A stretch of 41,210 nt of DNA. It comes from a bacterium. Its GTDB lineage: Bacteria; CSSED10-310; JAJRTK01. The notes beneath the pieces are model-generated. The model saw only the letters and a list, made by a program, of their open reading frames with translations, was not told the DNA's origin and did no database searches. The stretch spans positions 1 through 41,210 of the forward strand of contig JAJRTK010000099.1 of the NCBI GenBank assembly GCA_024278345.1, written 5' to 3'. Positions 15,778 to 24,821 of this stretch are shown here, piece by piece. Each line of letters begins with the position of its first letter. The first letter of the stretch is position 1. Position numbers and translations under genes: made by a program.

Positions 15778-17286
15778 TTATTGAAACAAGACCTGCCCCA
15801 GCTCTTGGACTAGCGCCGGATCTTCGCTTTCCCCGGCCGTGGCCTCTACGTCCTGACGATACCCCCAATCGACCATTCTTCGTGCCCAGTCTCCATAGGC
15901 CTTGAGCTTGGAGTGATCGCGAAAAAAGCAATCGACTCTCCCAAACTCCCGGTACTTTTCCCGCAGATCGGACAAGAGCTCCAGGGTCTGTTGCAGGTAG
16001 CGCCTTTCACCGTTGACATCACCGACTCGTTCTTTGACTCTCGCCACAAGGAGAGAGGTACGCCACACTAGTTCTGGAAGGCGAAGCCCCTTGGCGTAAG
16101 CATGGATTTTTTCCACTACCTCTTCCAGGGCTCCGTCCGGGGATTGGTAGCGGTCGATTTCGCAAAACAGCACCGCTGCAAGGACCGCGGTTTCCCTGAG
16201 ACCATGAGTTTCCGCCAGTTCAAACGCCTGATTTGCCAGATTCCTGGCCTCCTTGGAGTTGCCGCGGGCCATGGCCGTCAACCCTCTGGCGTGGAGGATT
16301 CCCGGTATGGAGGTTTTCCTGTGGTGTTTCCGAGCCAATTCTTCCGCCTGCGCCAGCACCTCTTCGGCACGGGGGGGGTCCCCTTCCTGCAAGTAAACCC
16401 TCCCCATCAACAAAAGTGCTTCGGTCGCGCTGTGGGAATCGGAGTCCGTGAGACGGGTAGAGGCCCATTCCACACAAGATCTTGCGGTTTTCGGGTCGTG
16501 GATGGTCAGGTAAAGTAGAGCTTGGGCCAGCGCTACCGAAACAACCTCACCGGGAGAGGGAGAATCGGTTTGAGCAAGGGCGTCCTCGAAATAGTCGAAT
16601 GCAGTTTGGTACTCTCCCAAGGCAATGAGGCACCGGCCAAGCTTCACGATGGATGCAGCTCGCGCCCCTCCTTCCCGAGCCCGAGTCACCACCTCTCGGT
16701 GAATTGCCATGGCCTGGGCGTAGGAGCCCACGGATTCGAAGAGCTCGGCGATGATCGATTTGATTCGGGCCACTTCCAGAGGATCGCCGTCCTGGCCAAT
16801 GACTCGGAGCGCCTGCTTGCACCAGCGCAACGCGACCTGGATTTCTCCCCGCTCCCTGTCCACGTCAGCCAAGACGCAGAGCGCCCGAGCCTCCCGAACA
16901 CGATCCCCCCGCTCGCGAAAAATGGCCAGCGCCCGTTCCGCATAAGCCTGCCGCCGTGCCGGGCTTCCCAATTCTCCAAACAGTTCCGCCATTTTGAGCA
17001 AGAGAGCTGGTACTTCCTCCGAGACGTGGGCTTGGGCGTAGTAGAGTTGTTCCGCCAGCTTCCCGAGGACTGCTTCCCGGTGAGGGGAATCATCGGTGGC
17101 CAGGCCGGAGGAATCCCTCTTCTCGAACAAATCGCCATTGTGAGGCCGGTGGATGCGGACGGCCTTCCGCAGCAGCAAGCCGCCACATTCTTGACAACGG
17201 CCCGTGAGGGACACGTTCACGTGCTGCTGCCCACAGTCCAGACAATGGGACTCTCCCTCGCGCCAAGTGGTCAATCCATTTTCCAT
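15778..17286 (-). CDS. Zinc-ribbon and TPR repeat protein
   Basis: From ATG 17286 the 502-residue protein begins with a zinc ribbon: CLDCGQQHVNVSLTGRCQEC (two CxxC pairs, residues about 15-34). The rest is a long array of helical TPR-like repeats with Ala/Glu/Leu periodicity (for example RRQAYAERALAIFRERGD, EARALCVLADVDRERGEI, ALLLMGRVYLQEGDPPRAEE, ARNLANQAFELAETHGL). Such proteins mediate protein contacts; no enzyme domain is visible. The 29 in-frame residues before ATG 17286 look random. It lies 93 bases downstream of the YkgJ-type gene start's stop region (17380), so the two may be co-transcribed. Cytoplasmic, function unknown. Confidence 0.78.
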   Translation of the reverse strand: MENGLTTWREGESHCLDCGQQHVNVSLTGRCQECGGLLLRKAVRIHRPHNGDLFEKRDSSGLATDDSPHREAVLGKLAEQLYYAQAHVSEEVPALLLKMAELFGELGSPARRQAYAERALAIFRERGDRVREARALCVLADVDRERGEIQVALRWCKQALRVIGQDGDPLEVARIKSIIAELFESVGSYAQAMAIHREVVTRAREGGARAASIVKLGRCLIALGEYQTAFDYFEDALAQTDSPSPGEVVSVALAQALLYLTIHDPKTARSCVEWASTRLTDSDSHSATEALLLMGRVYLQEGDPPRAEEVLAQAEELARKHHRKTSIPGILHARGLTAMARGNSKEARNLANQAFELAETHGLRETAVLAAVLFCEIDRYQSPDGALEEVVEKIHAYAKGLRLPELVWRTSLLVARVKERVGDVNGERRYLQQTLELLSDLREKYREFGRVDCFFRDHSKLKAYGDWARRMVDWGYRQDVEATAGESEDPALVQELGQVLFQ

Positions 17287-17379
17287 CGTCGAGCCTGCCT
17301 TGGTTCCTTTCGAGCTGTCCCGGGCGCCTGGTCGGTCTGGCGCCGCAAAATCAGCCATTCGGTCCCGCCACATCGAGAT

Positions 17380-17790
17380 TCAAACGCCAGTTCCTTCCGT
17401 GCCCGCAAGCATTTCTTCAATTCTATTGCCACTGTGGAGAGGACCGGAAGCAATCCCTTCACATTGCCGAGCCTCGAGCTCCCATCTCTCGGGCGAGCCC
17501 AAGTTTTCTTCCCAGAACGGGTAGGTGCGGCATTGCCTCGGGCGAGATCCATAAACCAAACAGCCCTCATCGAAAAAAATGCAGCTTCCGTCCCGCCGCT
17601 CCAACAAAGAGAATCCACCGGGAACCTTGCGCACATATTTTAGGTAGAAACCCGCCACGGAAATCTCAAGATGAGATGCCAGCCGTTCGCTTTCCGCACT
17701 CCCGACATAAACGTATCCGGGCTCACCTGTACAGCACTTGCCACATCGGGTGCATTGGAACTTCAGTCCGTTTTGATAGAATGGTGCCAT
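17380..17790 (-). CDS. YkgJ-type cysteine cluster (CxxCxxCC) protein
   Basis: From ATG 17790 the protein reads MAPFYQNGLKFQCTRCGKCC: the CxxCxxCC cluster at residues about 13-20, with two more cysteines in GSCIFFDEGCLVYGSRPRQC before RTYPFWEENL. This is the signature of the UPF0153/YkgJ family, thought to chelate zinc or iron. The length of 136 residues is normal. The in-frame extension to 17886 is rich in Arg and probably not translated. It sits between a methyltransferase (17883-18761) and the TPR protein, all on the minus strand. Confidence 0.85.
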   Translation of the reverse strand: MAPFYQNGLKFQCTRCGKCCTGEPGYVYVGSAESERLASHLEISVAGFYLKYVRKVPGGFSLLERRDGSCIFFDEGCLVYGSRPRQCRTYPFWEENLGSPERWELEARQCEGIASGPLHSGNRIEEMLAGTEGTGV

Positions 17791-17882
17791 GGGGATAAAG
17801 GGCTCGCGGACCCGGGGCCTCACAAAGCGAAACCTGCGACTTTCGTTTGCCCTCGGCCGCAATAAGACGGAGTCAAGAGCGA

Positions 17883-18761
17883 TCATTCAGTCTCGGTTTC
17901 CACAGGTAAGTTTGTCAACTCCGCATTCACCGGCCCCAGTTGTTCGGGAGGGCAAGTTTTTCCCAACGGCTTGATTCCACAAACCAAAATCGCGTAGCCA
18001 GGAAGAAACGGGATCAGGAAATCGAGCTTGGAGAAGGCGTAAGTCAGGGGATAGATCTTGGAGTAGAGGCGAAACGATTTCTCCACCGATTTCAGCTCTT
18101 CAGCAGTGGATGGCGTGATGCTGCCGGTTCGTTTTCCCGTCCCCTTTCCCCTCTTCAGCAGCCGGTATCCGACGTTCAATACCAACTCGACCGCCTCGGT
18201 GAAGAAGCGGGAGTAGGTGGAACGATGGGTTACCTCCAGGCCCCGTGCCTCCAGGTTTGAGACCATTTTCTTCAGACTATATCCCTCTCTCACGTGGCCG
18301 TAGATATCCGGCGTCATCCCAATCCTACATTTTAGCCAGTTGAGCAGTTGGAACCGGGAGGATGAGGGAGCGGAAAGAAACAGAAAACCGCCTGGCCGGA
18401 GCACCCGGACGACCTCGTCAAGGCACCTTTCATCGTCCACTACGTGTTCCACGAAGTCAAGAGTCAACACGAGGTCGAAACTCTTGTCGCCAAAGGGAAG
18501 CCCCCGATGCCCCACCTGGACCACGCCCTTTTTCACCAGCCGTTTCGTGGCCGATACGTTGGGCCGGTCGAGGTCGGCGCTGATCCAACGACCCCCAAGG
18601 CGGCGCATCCAATAGCTCACTGTTCCCTGGGCGCATCCGAGGTCCAGGCACCGAAAACCCGCCATGGGGGGCAACAGAGATGCCAGAAGCCTGACTTTTT
18701 CTTTTTTCTTGATGGTCTTTTCGTAAATCCGAAGTTGCCACTCAGCCGAGGCACTGTCCAT
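17883..18761 (-). CDS. Class I SAM-dependent methyltransferase
   Basis: ATG 18761 (MDSASAEWQLRIYEKTIKKK) has GGGAG eight bases upstream, so the 87 open codons before it are ignored. SAM-binding motif CLDLGCAQGTVSYWMRRLGG (about residues 38-57), then ISADLDRPNV, RGLPFGDKSFDLVLTLDFVE, HVVDDERCLDEVVRVLRPGG: a Methyltransf_11-type domain. After it, the C-terminal part contains a hydrophobic segment (LTYAFSKLDFLIPFLPGYAI) and a possible membrane-association region; such proteins are common in surface polysaccharide or lipid modification. The acceptor is unknown. It is downstream of comEC with 175 bases between, in which I see nothing. Confidence 0.85.
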   Translation of the reverse strand: MDSASAEWQLRIYEKTIKKKEKVRLLASLLPPMAGFRCLDLGCAQGTVSYWMRRLGGRWISADLDRPNVSATKRLVKKGVVQVGHRGLPFGDKSFDLVLTLDFVEHVVDDERCLDEVVRVLRPGGFLFLSAPSSSRFQLLNWLKCRIGMTPDIYGHVREGYSLKKMVSNLEARGLEVTHRSTYSRFFTEAVELVLNVGYRLLKRGKGTGKRTGSITPSTAEELKSVEKSFRLYSKIYPLTYAFSKLDFLIPFLPGYAILVCGIKPLGKTCPPEQLGPVNAELTNLPVETETE

Positions 18762-18936
18762 GTTGTCGCTCCCTTTTGTGAGCTTGCCCGGGAGGGCAAC
18801 GATTCGTCTCTCAATCGCTCTCCTACCACCGACAACCCAGCCCGATCCAGCGCCGCCGTTGCTTTCCCGGTCGAAGATCGGACAACCCCGTCGTCCCAGG
18901 TTGGCCATGAGAGCTTCGGCCTGGCCAGTGGAACCG

Positions 18937-21315
18937 TCAGGGGGATTGCAATCCCCCACCCGCCTGTGCCGACCACAATTCCTTCCAGTCCCCACCAGAA
19001 AACCGCGATCCGCGAACACCATCCTCTCCGGCGCTGATCCGAACGGTTCCAGTCCAGAGCCGCAACACGCGATCTTCCCCCACCAGCTCTTCCAACCGCC
19101 GAAGCTCTTCGAGACAAGGTCCGGACGATGCCGTCTGAACGCTGCCAGAAACGATGATTAGCCAAGGGGATACGGCCTTGAGAAATTCCGGGGGGCTACG
19201 CCCGCAACTTCTGGAGAGTGACCGCTGGAGGAGCTTTGAGCCAATTGTTTCACCGTAAAGCTCGGCGCTGTCCAGCAAGGAGACCGGGTCAATGGCTCCG
19301 GCAAGCAGAACCGAGAAGGCACCGAGGCGCAACCCGAGCAAAGGCGGCTGATCCGTGGCCCTTTTGCCGAACCGAGTGTCGCTCAGCCGTTGGATCCATT
19401 CCAGCCTTGCGCCTTGCAGGGAAATCTCTTGCAGGTGGCTCGGAAGGGGGACTTTTACCGGTCGAGCCACCTTGACCATCGAAACCGAAATCGGACGAAG
19501 TGTTGACAGGAGGTCAAGGGCCGCCTCGGCTCCTCCTCGAAGGAGATAGACAGTCTCCAGTCCATCCACTCCCAAATCCCGAAGGAATGCCTGGAGCCCC
19601 TCCGCTGCGTGCCCCTTTTCCGATGGGCTTCCCATGGGGGCGTAAACCAGCAAGTCGTTCCCTTCCGGAAGGCGGACAAGAGCGCAGGTCGAGGCTCCGA
19701 GATCGGGGAAATAGATCTCCGTGGCAGGGCTGGCAGGGGCGAGCAACCCCGTGATTGCGACGATCCCAGAGGCGCAGACCAAAATGGCCTGGCCAGTGGC
19801 CCTAAGAAACGTCGGTGGCAGCGCGAATGTGAGCCAGAGCACAAGGCAAAGCTGGACCAGGACGCTGGAAAAGTGCGGCAAATAGATACTTGCGCCAGGG
19901 AGCCAAGCAAAGAAGTCAGACACCTCGAAGAGCCCTGCCGCGGCGACACAAGCGAGCTTTGCCAACGGGTGTGAAACCCCGGCAAGGGCGGAAGGCAGCA
20001 AGATGGAAAAAGAGGCACTGGCCAGGCTCAGGGCAAGAGAAAGAACGAAAAGCGGAGCCGCTGCCAGATAGGCCAAGGCGCCAAACAGGCTCAGGCGTTG
20101 AAAATTCGCAAGCAAAACGGGAAACGTGCCTGCCTGGGCCGCCAGAGAATAGCCAAGGCTTGTGGCAAGAGCTGATGGCAGCCGGATCTGACTTGCCATA
20201 GATTTTCCGTACAGAAGAACGGAAAATGTAGCCAACACGGTCATTTGAAAGCCTATGTCCCCCAAGAGACGCGGGTTCCACACCAGGAGGCCCGCAGCGG
20301 CGATTCCGACGCTATTCAAAGGATCGGGCCGCCTTTTTAGGACGATGCCCAGCAAGTAGACAAGGACCATCACGCCGGCCCGTGCTACCGAAGGGCGATA
20401 ACTTGTCAAGCCCAGGTAGAACAAGACTGATAGGCTCGTGAGGGCGGCCGCGCCTCGATAACTGAGAAGCAGCCGGGCAAACAAGAAGACGGCGGCGGAT
20501 AGCAAGCCAAGGTGCAGGCCGCTCACTGCGAGCAAGTGGTAAAGCCCGCTGCGGCGAAACGACTCGGTGAGATCGGCGCTCAGCCCTTGGCGATCGCCAA
20601 GGAGAATCGCGGCGAGGAATGCCCCGTGCTGGAGGCGCCATTTGTCGCGCATGGCCCAGTCAGGGGGCTGCGTCTTCCGAAGATTGCGAACCAGCTCCGC
20701 CGATAGCTCGGGCAACCAGCGTCTCCAAGCTGCTGCCCGGCGAGTCCGGATCCCACCGAGGGATCTTCCCTCCAGAGTGATTCCTCTTTCCTCATAGTAC
20801 CGCTTTCGGTTCCAGGTGCCAGGCAGGCTCCTAGGTCGGAGCGGGCGCAGAGCAAAGCGTCCGCTGATTTCGTCGCCAGGAAGCATCCCGCGCCGTGGCC
20901 ACCTTTTCAAGATCACCACTAAACCCACGCTTACAAAGCGGTTATCCACTCTGCTTGCCGCTATTTCCACCCGCGGGCCCGATCCCTTCCTTGGTGTGAT
21001 TCGGAGCAGGGTGCCCACGACTTGTGCCACCTGTTCCCGGGCGTCAGAAATCTTCGCCGGAACCTTTTGGGAATCGTTGGTCGCCCTGAAGATCCGTCCT
21101 TCGAGTAGAGCCAGCCCCGCCACGCACAGGACGATCCCCACGACTCGGAGTCCCTTTGAAGGGAAGAAACGATGGAGAGAGACCAGCCCCACGAGTTGCA
21201 GGGAAAAACCAGAGAGCCAGCCCAGTCCCAGCCGAGCGGCGGCAAGTCCCAGCACCACACCGATGAAGAGAAGTAATCCGGGACGGCTCAACAGGTGATC
21301 AGCTCTCCGGAGCAT
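18937..21315 (-). CDS. comEC: ComEC/Rec2 family DNA-uptake membrane protein
   Basis: A 792-residue protein. Residues 1-70 hold the first spans (LLLFIGVVLGLAAARLGLGW and following), then a soluble OB-like part (GTLLRITPRKGSGPRVEIAA, GMLPGDEISGRFALRPL). The Competence domain starts near GDRQGLSADLTESFRRSGLY and HLLAVSGLHLG, its hallmark, with about eight spans. The C-terminal 250 residues occupy the place of the beta-lactamase-like domain, but its HxHxDH zinc ligands are not present (VDGLETVYLLRGGAEAALDL where LTHxxxDHxGG is usual). ComEC forms the inner-membrane channel for incoming single-stranded DNA. The start overlaps the ComEA-like stop by 17 bases. Confidence 0.9.
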   Translation of the reverse strand: MLRRADHLLSRPGLLLFIGVVLGLAAARLGLGWLSGFSLQLVGLVSLHRFFPSKGLRVVGIVLCVAGLALLEGRIFRATNDSQKVPAKISDAREQVAQVVGTLLRITPRKGSGPRVEIAASRVDNRFVSVGLVVILKRWPRRGMLPGDEISGRFALRPLRPRSLPGTWNRKRYYEERGITLEGRSLGGIRTRRAAAWRRWLPELSAELVRNLRKTQPPDWAMRDKWRLQHGAFLAAILLGDRQGLSADLTESFRRSGLYHLLAVSGLHLGLLSAAVFLFARLLLSYRGAAALTSLSVLFYLGLTSYRPSVARAGVMVLVYLLGIVLKRRPDPLNSVGIAAAGLLVWNPRLLGDIGFQMTVLATFSVLLYGKSMASQIRLPSALATSLGYSLAAQAGTFPVLLANFQRLSLFGALAYLAAAPLFVLSLALSLASASFSILLPSALAGVSHPLAKLACVAAAGLFEVSDFFAWLPGASIYLPHFSSVLVQLCLVLWLTFALPPTFLRATGQAILVCASGIVAITGLLAPASPATEIYFPDLGASTCALVRLPEGNDLLVYAPMGSPSEKGHAAEGLQAFLRDLGVDGLETVYLLRGGAEAALDLLSTLRPISVSMVKVARPVKVPLPSHLQEISLQGARLEWIQRLSDTRFGKRATDQPPLLGLRLGAFSVLLAGAIDPVSLLDSAELYGETIGSKLLQRSLSRSCGRSPPEFLKAVSPWLIIVSGSVQTASSGPCLEELRRLEELVGEDRVLRLWTGTVRISAGEDGVRGSRFSGGDWKELWSAQAGGGLQSP

Positions 21316-21814
21316 GAGTCCCTACCGATTCGGTCCCCTCCAAGGTCAGATAGTCCCGGATTTTCCTGTAAGTCTTGGGACCGATTCCGCGAACCGCCAA
21401 GAGCTCCGAGAGGCTGTGGAACTCCCCCAGCCGCCGCCGAACCGCAACAATGGCGGCGGCGGTCTTGGGACCAATCCCTGGAATCGCGGTGAGGCAAAGC
21501 TCTTGGCAGCGGTTTAGTCTTCGCCGAGTCCGGAGGGGAGGATACTCTACAATGAGGAACTCCTCTTGACGCGCTTCTCCCGGCTCCCGCCACTCCAAGT
21601 ACACTGGGGAAAGCTCTTGCCTCCCCTTCCGCAACAAGGCAGCTTCCCTTTTCAGCGGCCCCACTGAAGCCCGCTCCCGGAAAACCACGGAATGGTTGCT
21701 TGCTGATGCCAGGTTTTCCTGTTCCGGAACGACTGTTCCACGGGCGGCCAGAATCAGAGCCAAATCGATGGCAAGAATCACCGTGGCTATCCCAAGCAAT
21801 CGGCGCGGAATCAT
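21299..21814 (-). CDS. ComEA-like helix-hairpin-helix protein
   Basis: A membrane-anchored protein (IPRRLLGIATVILAIDLALI, residues 2-21) with a linker and two C-terminal helix-hairpin-helix motifs: LTAIPGIGPKTAAAIVAVRR and LLAVRGIGPKTYRKIRDYLT. This is the layout of the competence DNA receptor ComEA, although here the two HhH motifs are the only recognisable part and the linker is long. I start at ATG 21814, with GGAGG and GGGGG upstream; a GTG at 21832 is directly after the stop of the binding-protein gene. The stop overlaps comEC by 17 bases, which supports joint expression and a role in DNA uptake. Confidence 0.85.
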   Translation of the reverse strand: MIPRRLLGIATVILAIDLALILAARGTVVPEQENLASASNHSVVFRERASVGPLKREAALLRKGRQELSPVYLEWREPGEARQEEFLIVEYPPLRTRRRLNRCQELCLTAIPGIGPKTAAAIVAVRRRLGEFHSLSELLAVRGIGPKTYRKIRDYLTLEGTESVGTHAPES

Positions 21815-21832
21815 CGACCCCCGGCCCTCCAC

Positions 21833-23638
21833 TCAATGATACTCAGAGGGAATCCACCACAAATGGATCCAGGCAAAAAAACGGTAAGGATCGATGGTTT
21901 CGGCGCGAACGTTTCTGAGCTTGTTGCTTACGGTGGCGACATTCTTCATGGACCAGAGGAAGAGAAAGGGACAGTCCTCGGTGATGATCTTCTGACTCTC
22001 ATACGCGATGGACCGGATTTCTTCGAAATCGCTCTCGATCCGCCAACGCCGCAGGAGCTCCGTGAGTCTATCATTGCTGTAGGCGCCATAGTTTTGGACT
22101 CCCCTGGGTTCGAAGAGAGGCCGGAAATTGTAGCCGTACCCGAAAAGGTATTCGGTAAATGCTATGTCAAAGTTGCCTTCTGCCAGCGTACGTTCGAAAA
22201 CGCCTCTTTCCATCACCGTAATCGTAATCTGGATGCCCAGGAGCTCCATGGAATCGGCAAAGGCCCGGAGCATGTCCATGTCTTGATTGGGCCGTTCATT
22301 GGAAGCAATGAGATTGAGGCGAATTTCTTTTTGTTTCGTCACCGTTGCCAGGAGTTTTTTTGCCCTTCTCAGGTCGTAGGAAAGCGGCTCGATTCGGGGG
22401 TCGTACAGCCAGGAGTCCGGACTGGCTGGACCGGCGACAACCGTGCCGTGGCCCTGGTAAAAAGTCTCGATCCAAAGTTTTCGATTCGTCGCGACGGTCA
22501 TGGCCTGGCGAAACACCTTTTCCTTGAGGAGCGGGTGTCGGCAATTGAAAAGGAACCCCGCAAACTTCAGAGAGGGGTAGCTGATGGTTTTGGCGACGCC
22601 GCTGCCCGCGATTCGCGGGAGCTCTTCCATGGGAGTTTCGGGGATGAGGTCGATGATCTCCGCTGTGAGCCGCGATACCATCGTGTGGACATCCGATGTT
22701 CGTTTGCGGCGGATTCTCAAGATGTAGGGTTTCCGCTCCCCGTGGTAGTCTTGGAACCTCTTCAGGGAGACATCCCCATTGAGCATCGCCCGCAGAAACC
22801 GGTAAGGCCCCGTGCCCACCGGGCGCACCAAAAAGGCCGGGTTGGTCGTCTTGCTGATGAAGTCATTGTGTTTCGGTATCCAGCCGCTCCGACCGGCGGG
22901 CCCACGGGCGATGACCTTGATTTCAACCCATCCGGCCTTTTCCCCAAGAACGCTCACTTGGGCGCCACGTGAGAGGTTCCCCACCACCCTGCTGTCTTTG
23001 GTGGGTTCCGCCCTCAGAGGGATCTTTGGGACTTGGATCTCCCGCACCCTTCCGGGATCGGGATCCTCTTTGAGGGATGGCGAAAACGTTGTAAACTTGT
23101 GCGCGGGCAAGATAGGAAGCGCAAGAAAATAGGACTCTGGAGAGGAGACTGCTTCCCGAAGGCTGAAGACAACAGTGGTTTTATCGATGACCGTGACATC
23201 CTCGATATTTTCGAGCTCCGTCGCCAAAGGGCTTCCGGTCCTGGGGTTGGAGATCACCCGAAAACTGAACGCCACGTCCTCAGAATCCACCGACTGGCCG
23301 TCATGCCATTTGAGGTTTTTCTTGAGCCGGAAAGTCACGACGCGGGCGCCCATGTCGTAAGTCTCGCAAAGCCGGCACTTTACGCCCAATCCCACGTGTT
23401 CCCGTTCCAAAAGCTGCTCGAAGATCAAAGCGCAGAATCGGGTCGTGGCCACGTTCGCTCTGAAGACCGGGTCGAATCCCAGCAGGGTCTGACGCTCGGA
23501 ATAGACCATGCCGCCGCCCTCTTCAGCCGCCATGACGAAATCGGCCGCCGAAGCGGACAAGACCACCGCCACCATGATCCAGGCCGCTCTAGACCGGCCC
23601 CCCCTTTTTAACAGCTCGCGCCAAACCAAACGATTCAT
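21833..23638 (-). CDS. Extracellular solute-binding protein (family 5) with inserted SH3-like domain
   Basis: A 601-residue protein with signal peptide (AWIMVAVVLSASAADFVMAA). The family 5 (peptide/nickel-type) fold is shown by YSERQTLLGFDPVFRANVAT, TFRLKKNLKWHDGQSVDSED, VRPVGTGPYRFLRAMLNG, and a C-terminal AEGNFDIAFTEYLFG. Within it, between LPILPAH and VRPVGTGPYRF (about residues 200-260), where the family has a short loop, lies an SH3b-like segment: IPLRAEPTKDSRVVGNLSRG, AQVSVLGEKAGWVEIKV, GRSGWIPKH. No permease or ATPase genes are adjacent, so the partner transporter is unknown. It precedes the ComEA-like gene; the stop TGA abuts GTG 21832. Confidence 0.85.
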   Translation of the reverse strand: MNRLVWRELLKRGGRSRAAWIMVAVVLSASAADFVMAAEEGGGMVYSERQTLLGFDPVFRANVATTRFCALIFEQLLEREHVGLGVKCRLCETYDMGARVVTFRLKKNLKWHDGQSVDSEDVAFSFRVISNPRTGSPLATELENIEDVTVIDKTTVVFSLREAVSSPESYFLALPILPAHKFTTFSPSLKEDPDPGRVREIQVPKIPLRAEPTKDSRVVGNLSRGAQVSVLGEKAGWVEIKVIARGPAGRSGWIPKHNDFISKTTNPAFLVRPVGTGPYRFLRAMLNGDVSLKRFQDYHGERKPYILRIRRKRTSDVHTMVSRLTAEIIDLIPETPMEELPRIAGSGVAKTISYPSLKFAGFLFNCRHPLLKEKVFRQAMTVATNRKLWIETFYQGHGTVVAGPASPDSWLYDPRIEPLSYDLRRAKKLLATVTKQKEIRLNLIASNERPNQDMDMLRAFADSMELLGIQITITVMERGVFERTLAEGNFDIAFTEYLFGYGYNFRPLFEPRGVQNYGAYSNDRLTELLRRWRIESDFEEIRSIAYESQKIITEDCPFLFLWSMKNVATVSNKLRNVRAETIDPYRFFAWIHLWWIPSEYH

Positions 23639-23772
23639 GACTCCGCTCTCCGCACCTGCCGTCGAAGTCCGGTCAAACCTCTTGCCAGAAGGATTCCATA
23701 AGAAGGACTTTCCTCTTCTATAACCGACGATTCGGGGTAGTCTAGCGGAAAAAGCAGCTTCTGGCCAGACGA

Positions 23773-24600
23773 TTACACGTGCCCCATCTCAACCCCGGCG
23801 CCTCCTCTTGGCGGTCCACCGGTGGAGTCAAGGTCTGGAGGCCTCAACAAGCGAAGCCAAGGTGCCAATTTTTCGGCCAACAGCTTGGCAATTCGCTCGT
23901 AGCCTTCCCCGGTTGGATGAACATCCCTTGGCCTCAGCCATTCCAGCCCACCGCACTGGGCGAGCTCCACCAGCGGCAGGTTTCGTTGACGGGCCGTGAG
24001 CCGCAGGATCGGATTCAGCTCGCGGGCGATTCTCTCGTTTGACTGAGGCGAAAAGTGGTAGGGGACTGACTGGACCTCCGGCAGGGTACACAAACAGAGC
24101 AGGGGCTGCGCGGAACCCGGGTTTTTCCGGTGAAGAAGAAGTTCCACCAACCGCTCCAATGCCAAGGCGAACTCTTCGGTCTCCACGTGGTTCCTATCCA
24201 CTCGCGCGTCATTCGTCCCTATGAGCAAGATCACCAGATCCGCTTTTCCACAAGCCGGCAAGAACAGCTCCTCGCGGGAAAGAAGCTCCAAGGATGTGTG
24301 GCCGGGAAAGCCGATCTTCACGACCTTGGCATCGACGCCATTCTCCCCCAGGAGCCGCTGAAATCGCTTCGGGTAGCTCGAATCCGTGAGACTGTCCCCC
24401 AAGCAAAGGATGCGGAGTCTCTGATTCCCGGCGTTAGAAAGATTCTCCATGGCGGTGCGAGCCCGCTCCGGATCCCGGCGACGAACAATCCCCCAGCGAC
24501 GGACCCTCCACCAAACCAGCAGCCCCCCGATAACCCCTGCTCCCCAAACGGCAATCAACACTGTCCAGGCCACTGCCCCACCTTTCAAAATCTGGATCAT
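23773..24600 (-). CDS. Membrane-anchored SGNH/GDSL hydrolase
   Basis: ATG 24600 (MIQILKGGAVAWTVLIAVWG) follows GGAGAAGG at six bases, so the longer open frame (which runs into a dispersed repeat) is rejected. Residues 9-31 form an N-terminal membrane anchor. Then the catalytic blocks: block I LRILCLGDSLTDSSYPKRF (nucleophile Ser), block III VILLIGTNDARVD, and block V RDVHPTGEGYERIAKLLA with the Asp and His. A block II glycine lies near VVKIGFPGHTSLELL. These enzymes are esterases, lipases or deacetylases acting on lipids or carbohydrate esters; substrate not predictable. Length 275 residues. It is downstream of the SDR on the same strand. Confidence 0.87.
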   Translation of the reverse strand: MIQILKGGAVAWTVLIAVWGAGVIGGLLVWWRVRRWGIVRRRDPERARTAMENLSNAGNQRLRILCLGDSLTDSSYPKRFQRLLGENGVDAKVVKIGFPGHTSLELLSREELFLPACGKADLVILLIGTNDARVDRNHVETEEFALALERLVELLLHRKNPGSAQPLLCLCTLPEVQSVPYHFSPQSNERIARELNPILRLTARQRNLPLVELAQCGGLEWLRPRDVHPTGEGYERIAKLLAEKLAPWLRLLRPPDLDSTGGPPRGGAGVEMGHV

Positions 24601-24683
24601 CAGACGCCTTCTCCATGCCCCAAAAGCGTTTTTCCACCAAAATCCGAGCATGCTCTTCGATGAGGGCTTGGATCCCGGTAATT

Positions 24684-24746
24684 CCTTTGCTTTCTTTGGG
24701 TTGAGTCCGCTCCCGGCGGCGTCCATCCGGCCGACCGCTGCTCGCC
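24684..24746 (-). repeat. Dispersed 55-60 bp repeat, copy 2
   Basis: On the minus strand: GGCGAGCAGCGGTCGGCC, then GACGCCGCCGGGAGCGGACT, CAACCCAAAGAAAG. Nearly identical in its second half to the copy at 26149-26209. It lies between the SDR (24822) and the SGNH gene start (24600). In one frame it reads GSGLNPKK, which gives spurious N-terminal extensions. Confidence 0.7.
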
Positions 24747-24821
24747 ATTGTCGCCGCTTTGGCGGCCACTGATGGCCAAGGTCCCTCCGCCGAAAACCCC
24801 GTGTCACGACGGGGGTGGCAA

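Noticed and set aside
21836-22972. Long plus-strand open frame opposite the binding-protein gene
   Set aside because: It is antisense to a well-supported gene and shows no motif or protein-like composition; high GC in third positions creates such frames. The same holds for 16522-17643 (plus) and 35687-36697 (minus).
24601-24807. N-terminal extension of the SGNH hydrolase
   Set aside because: The frame is open, but it runs through a dispersed repeat, and a strong ribosome site directly precedes ATG 24600, followed by a membrane anchor.
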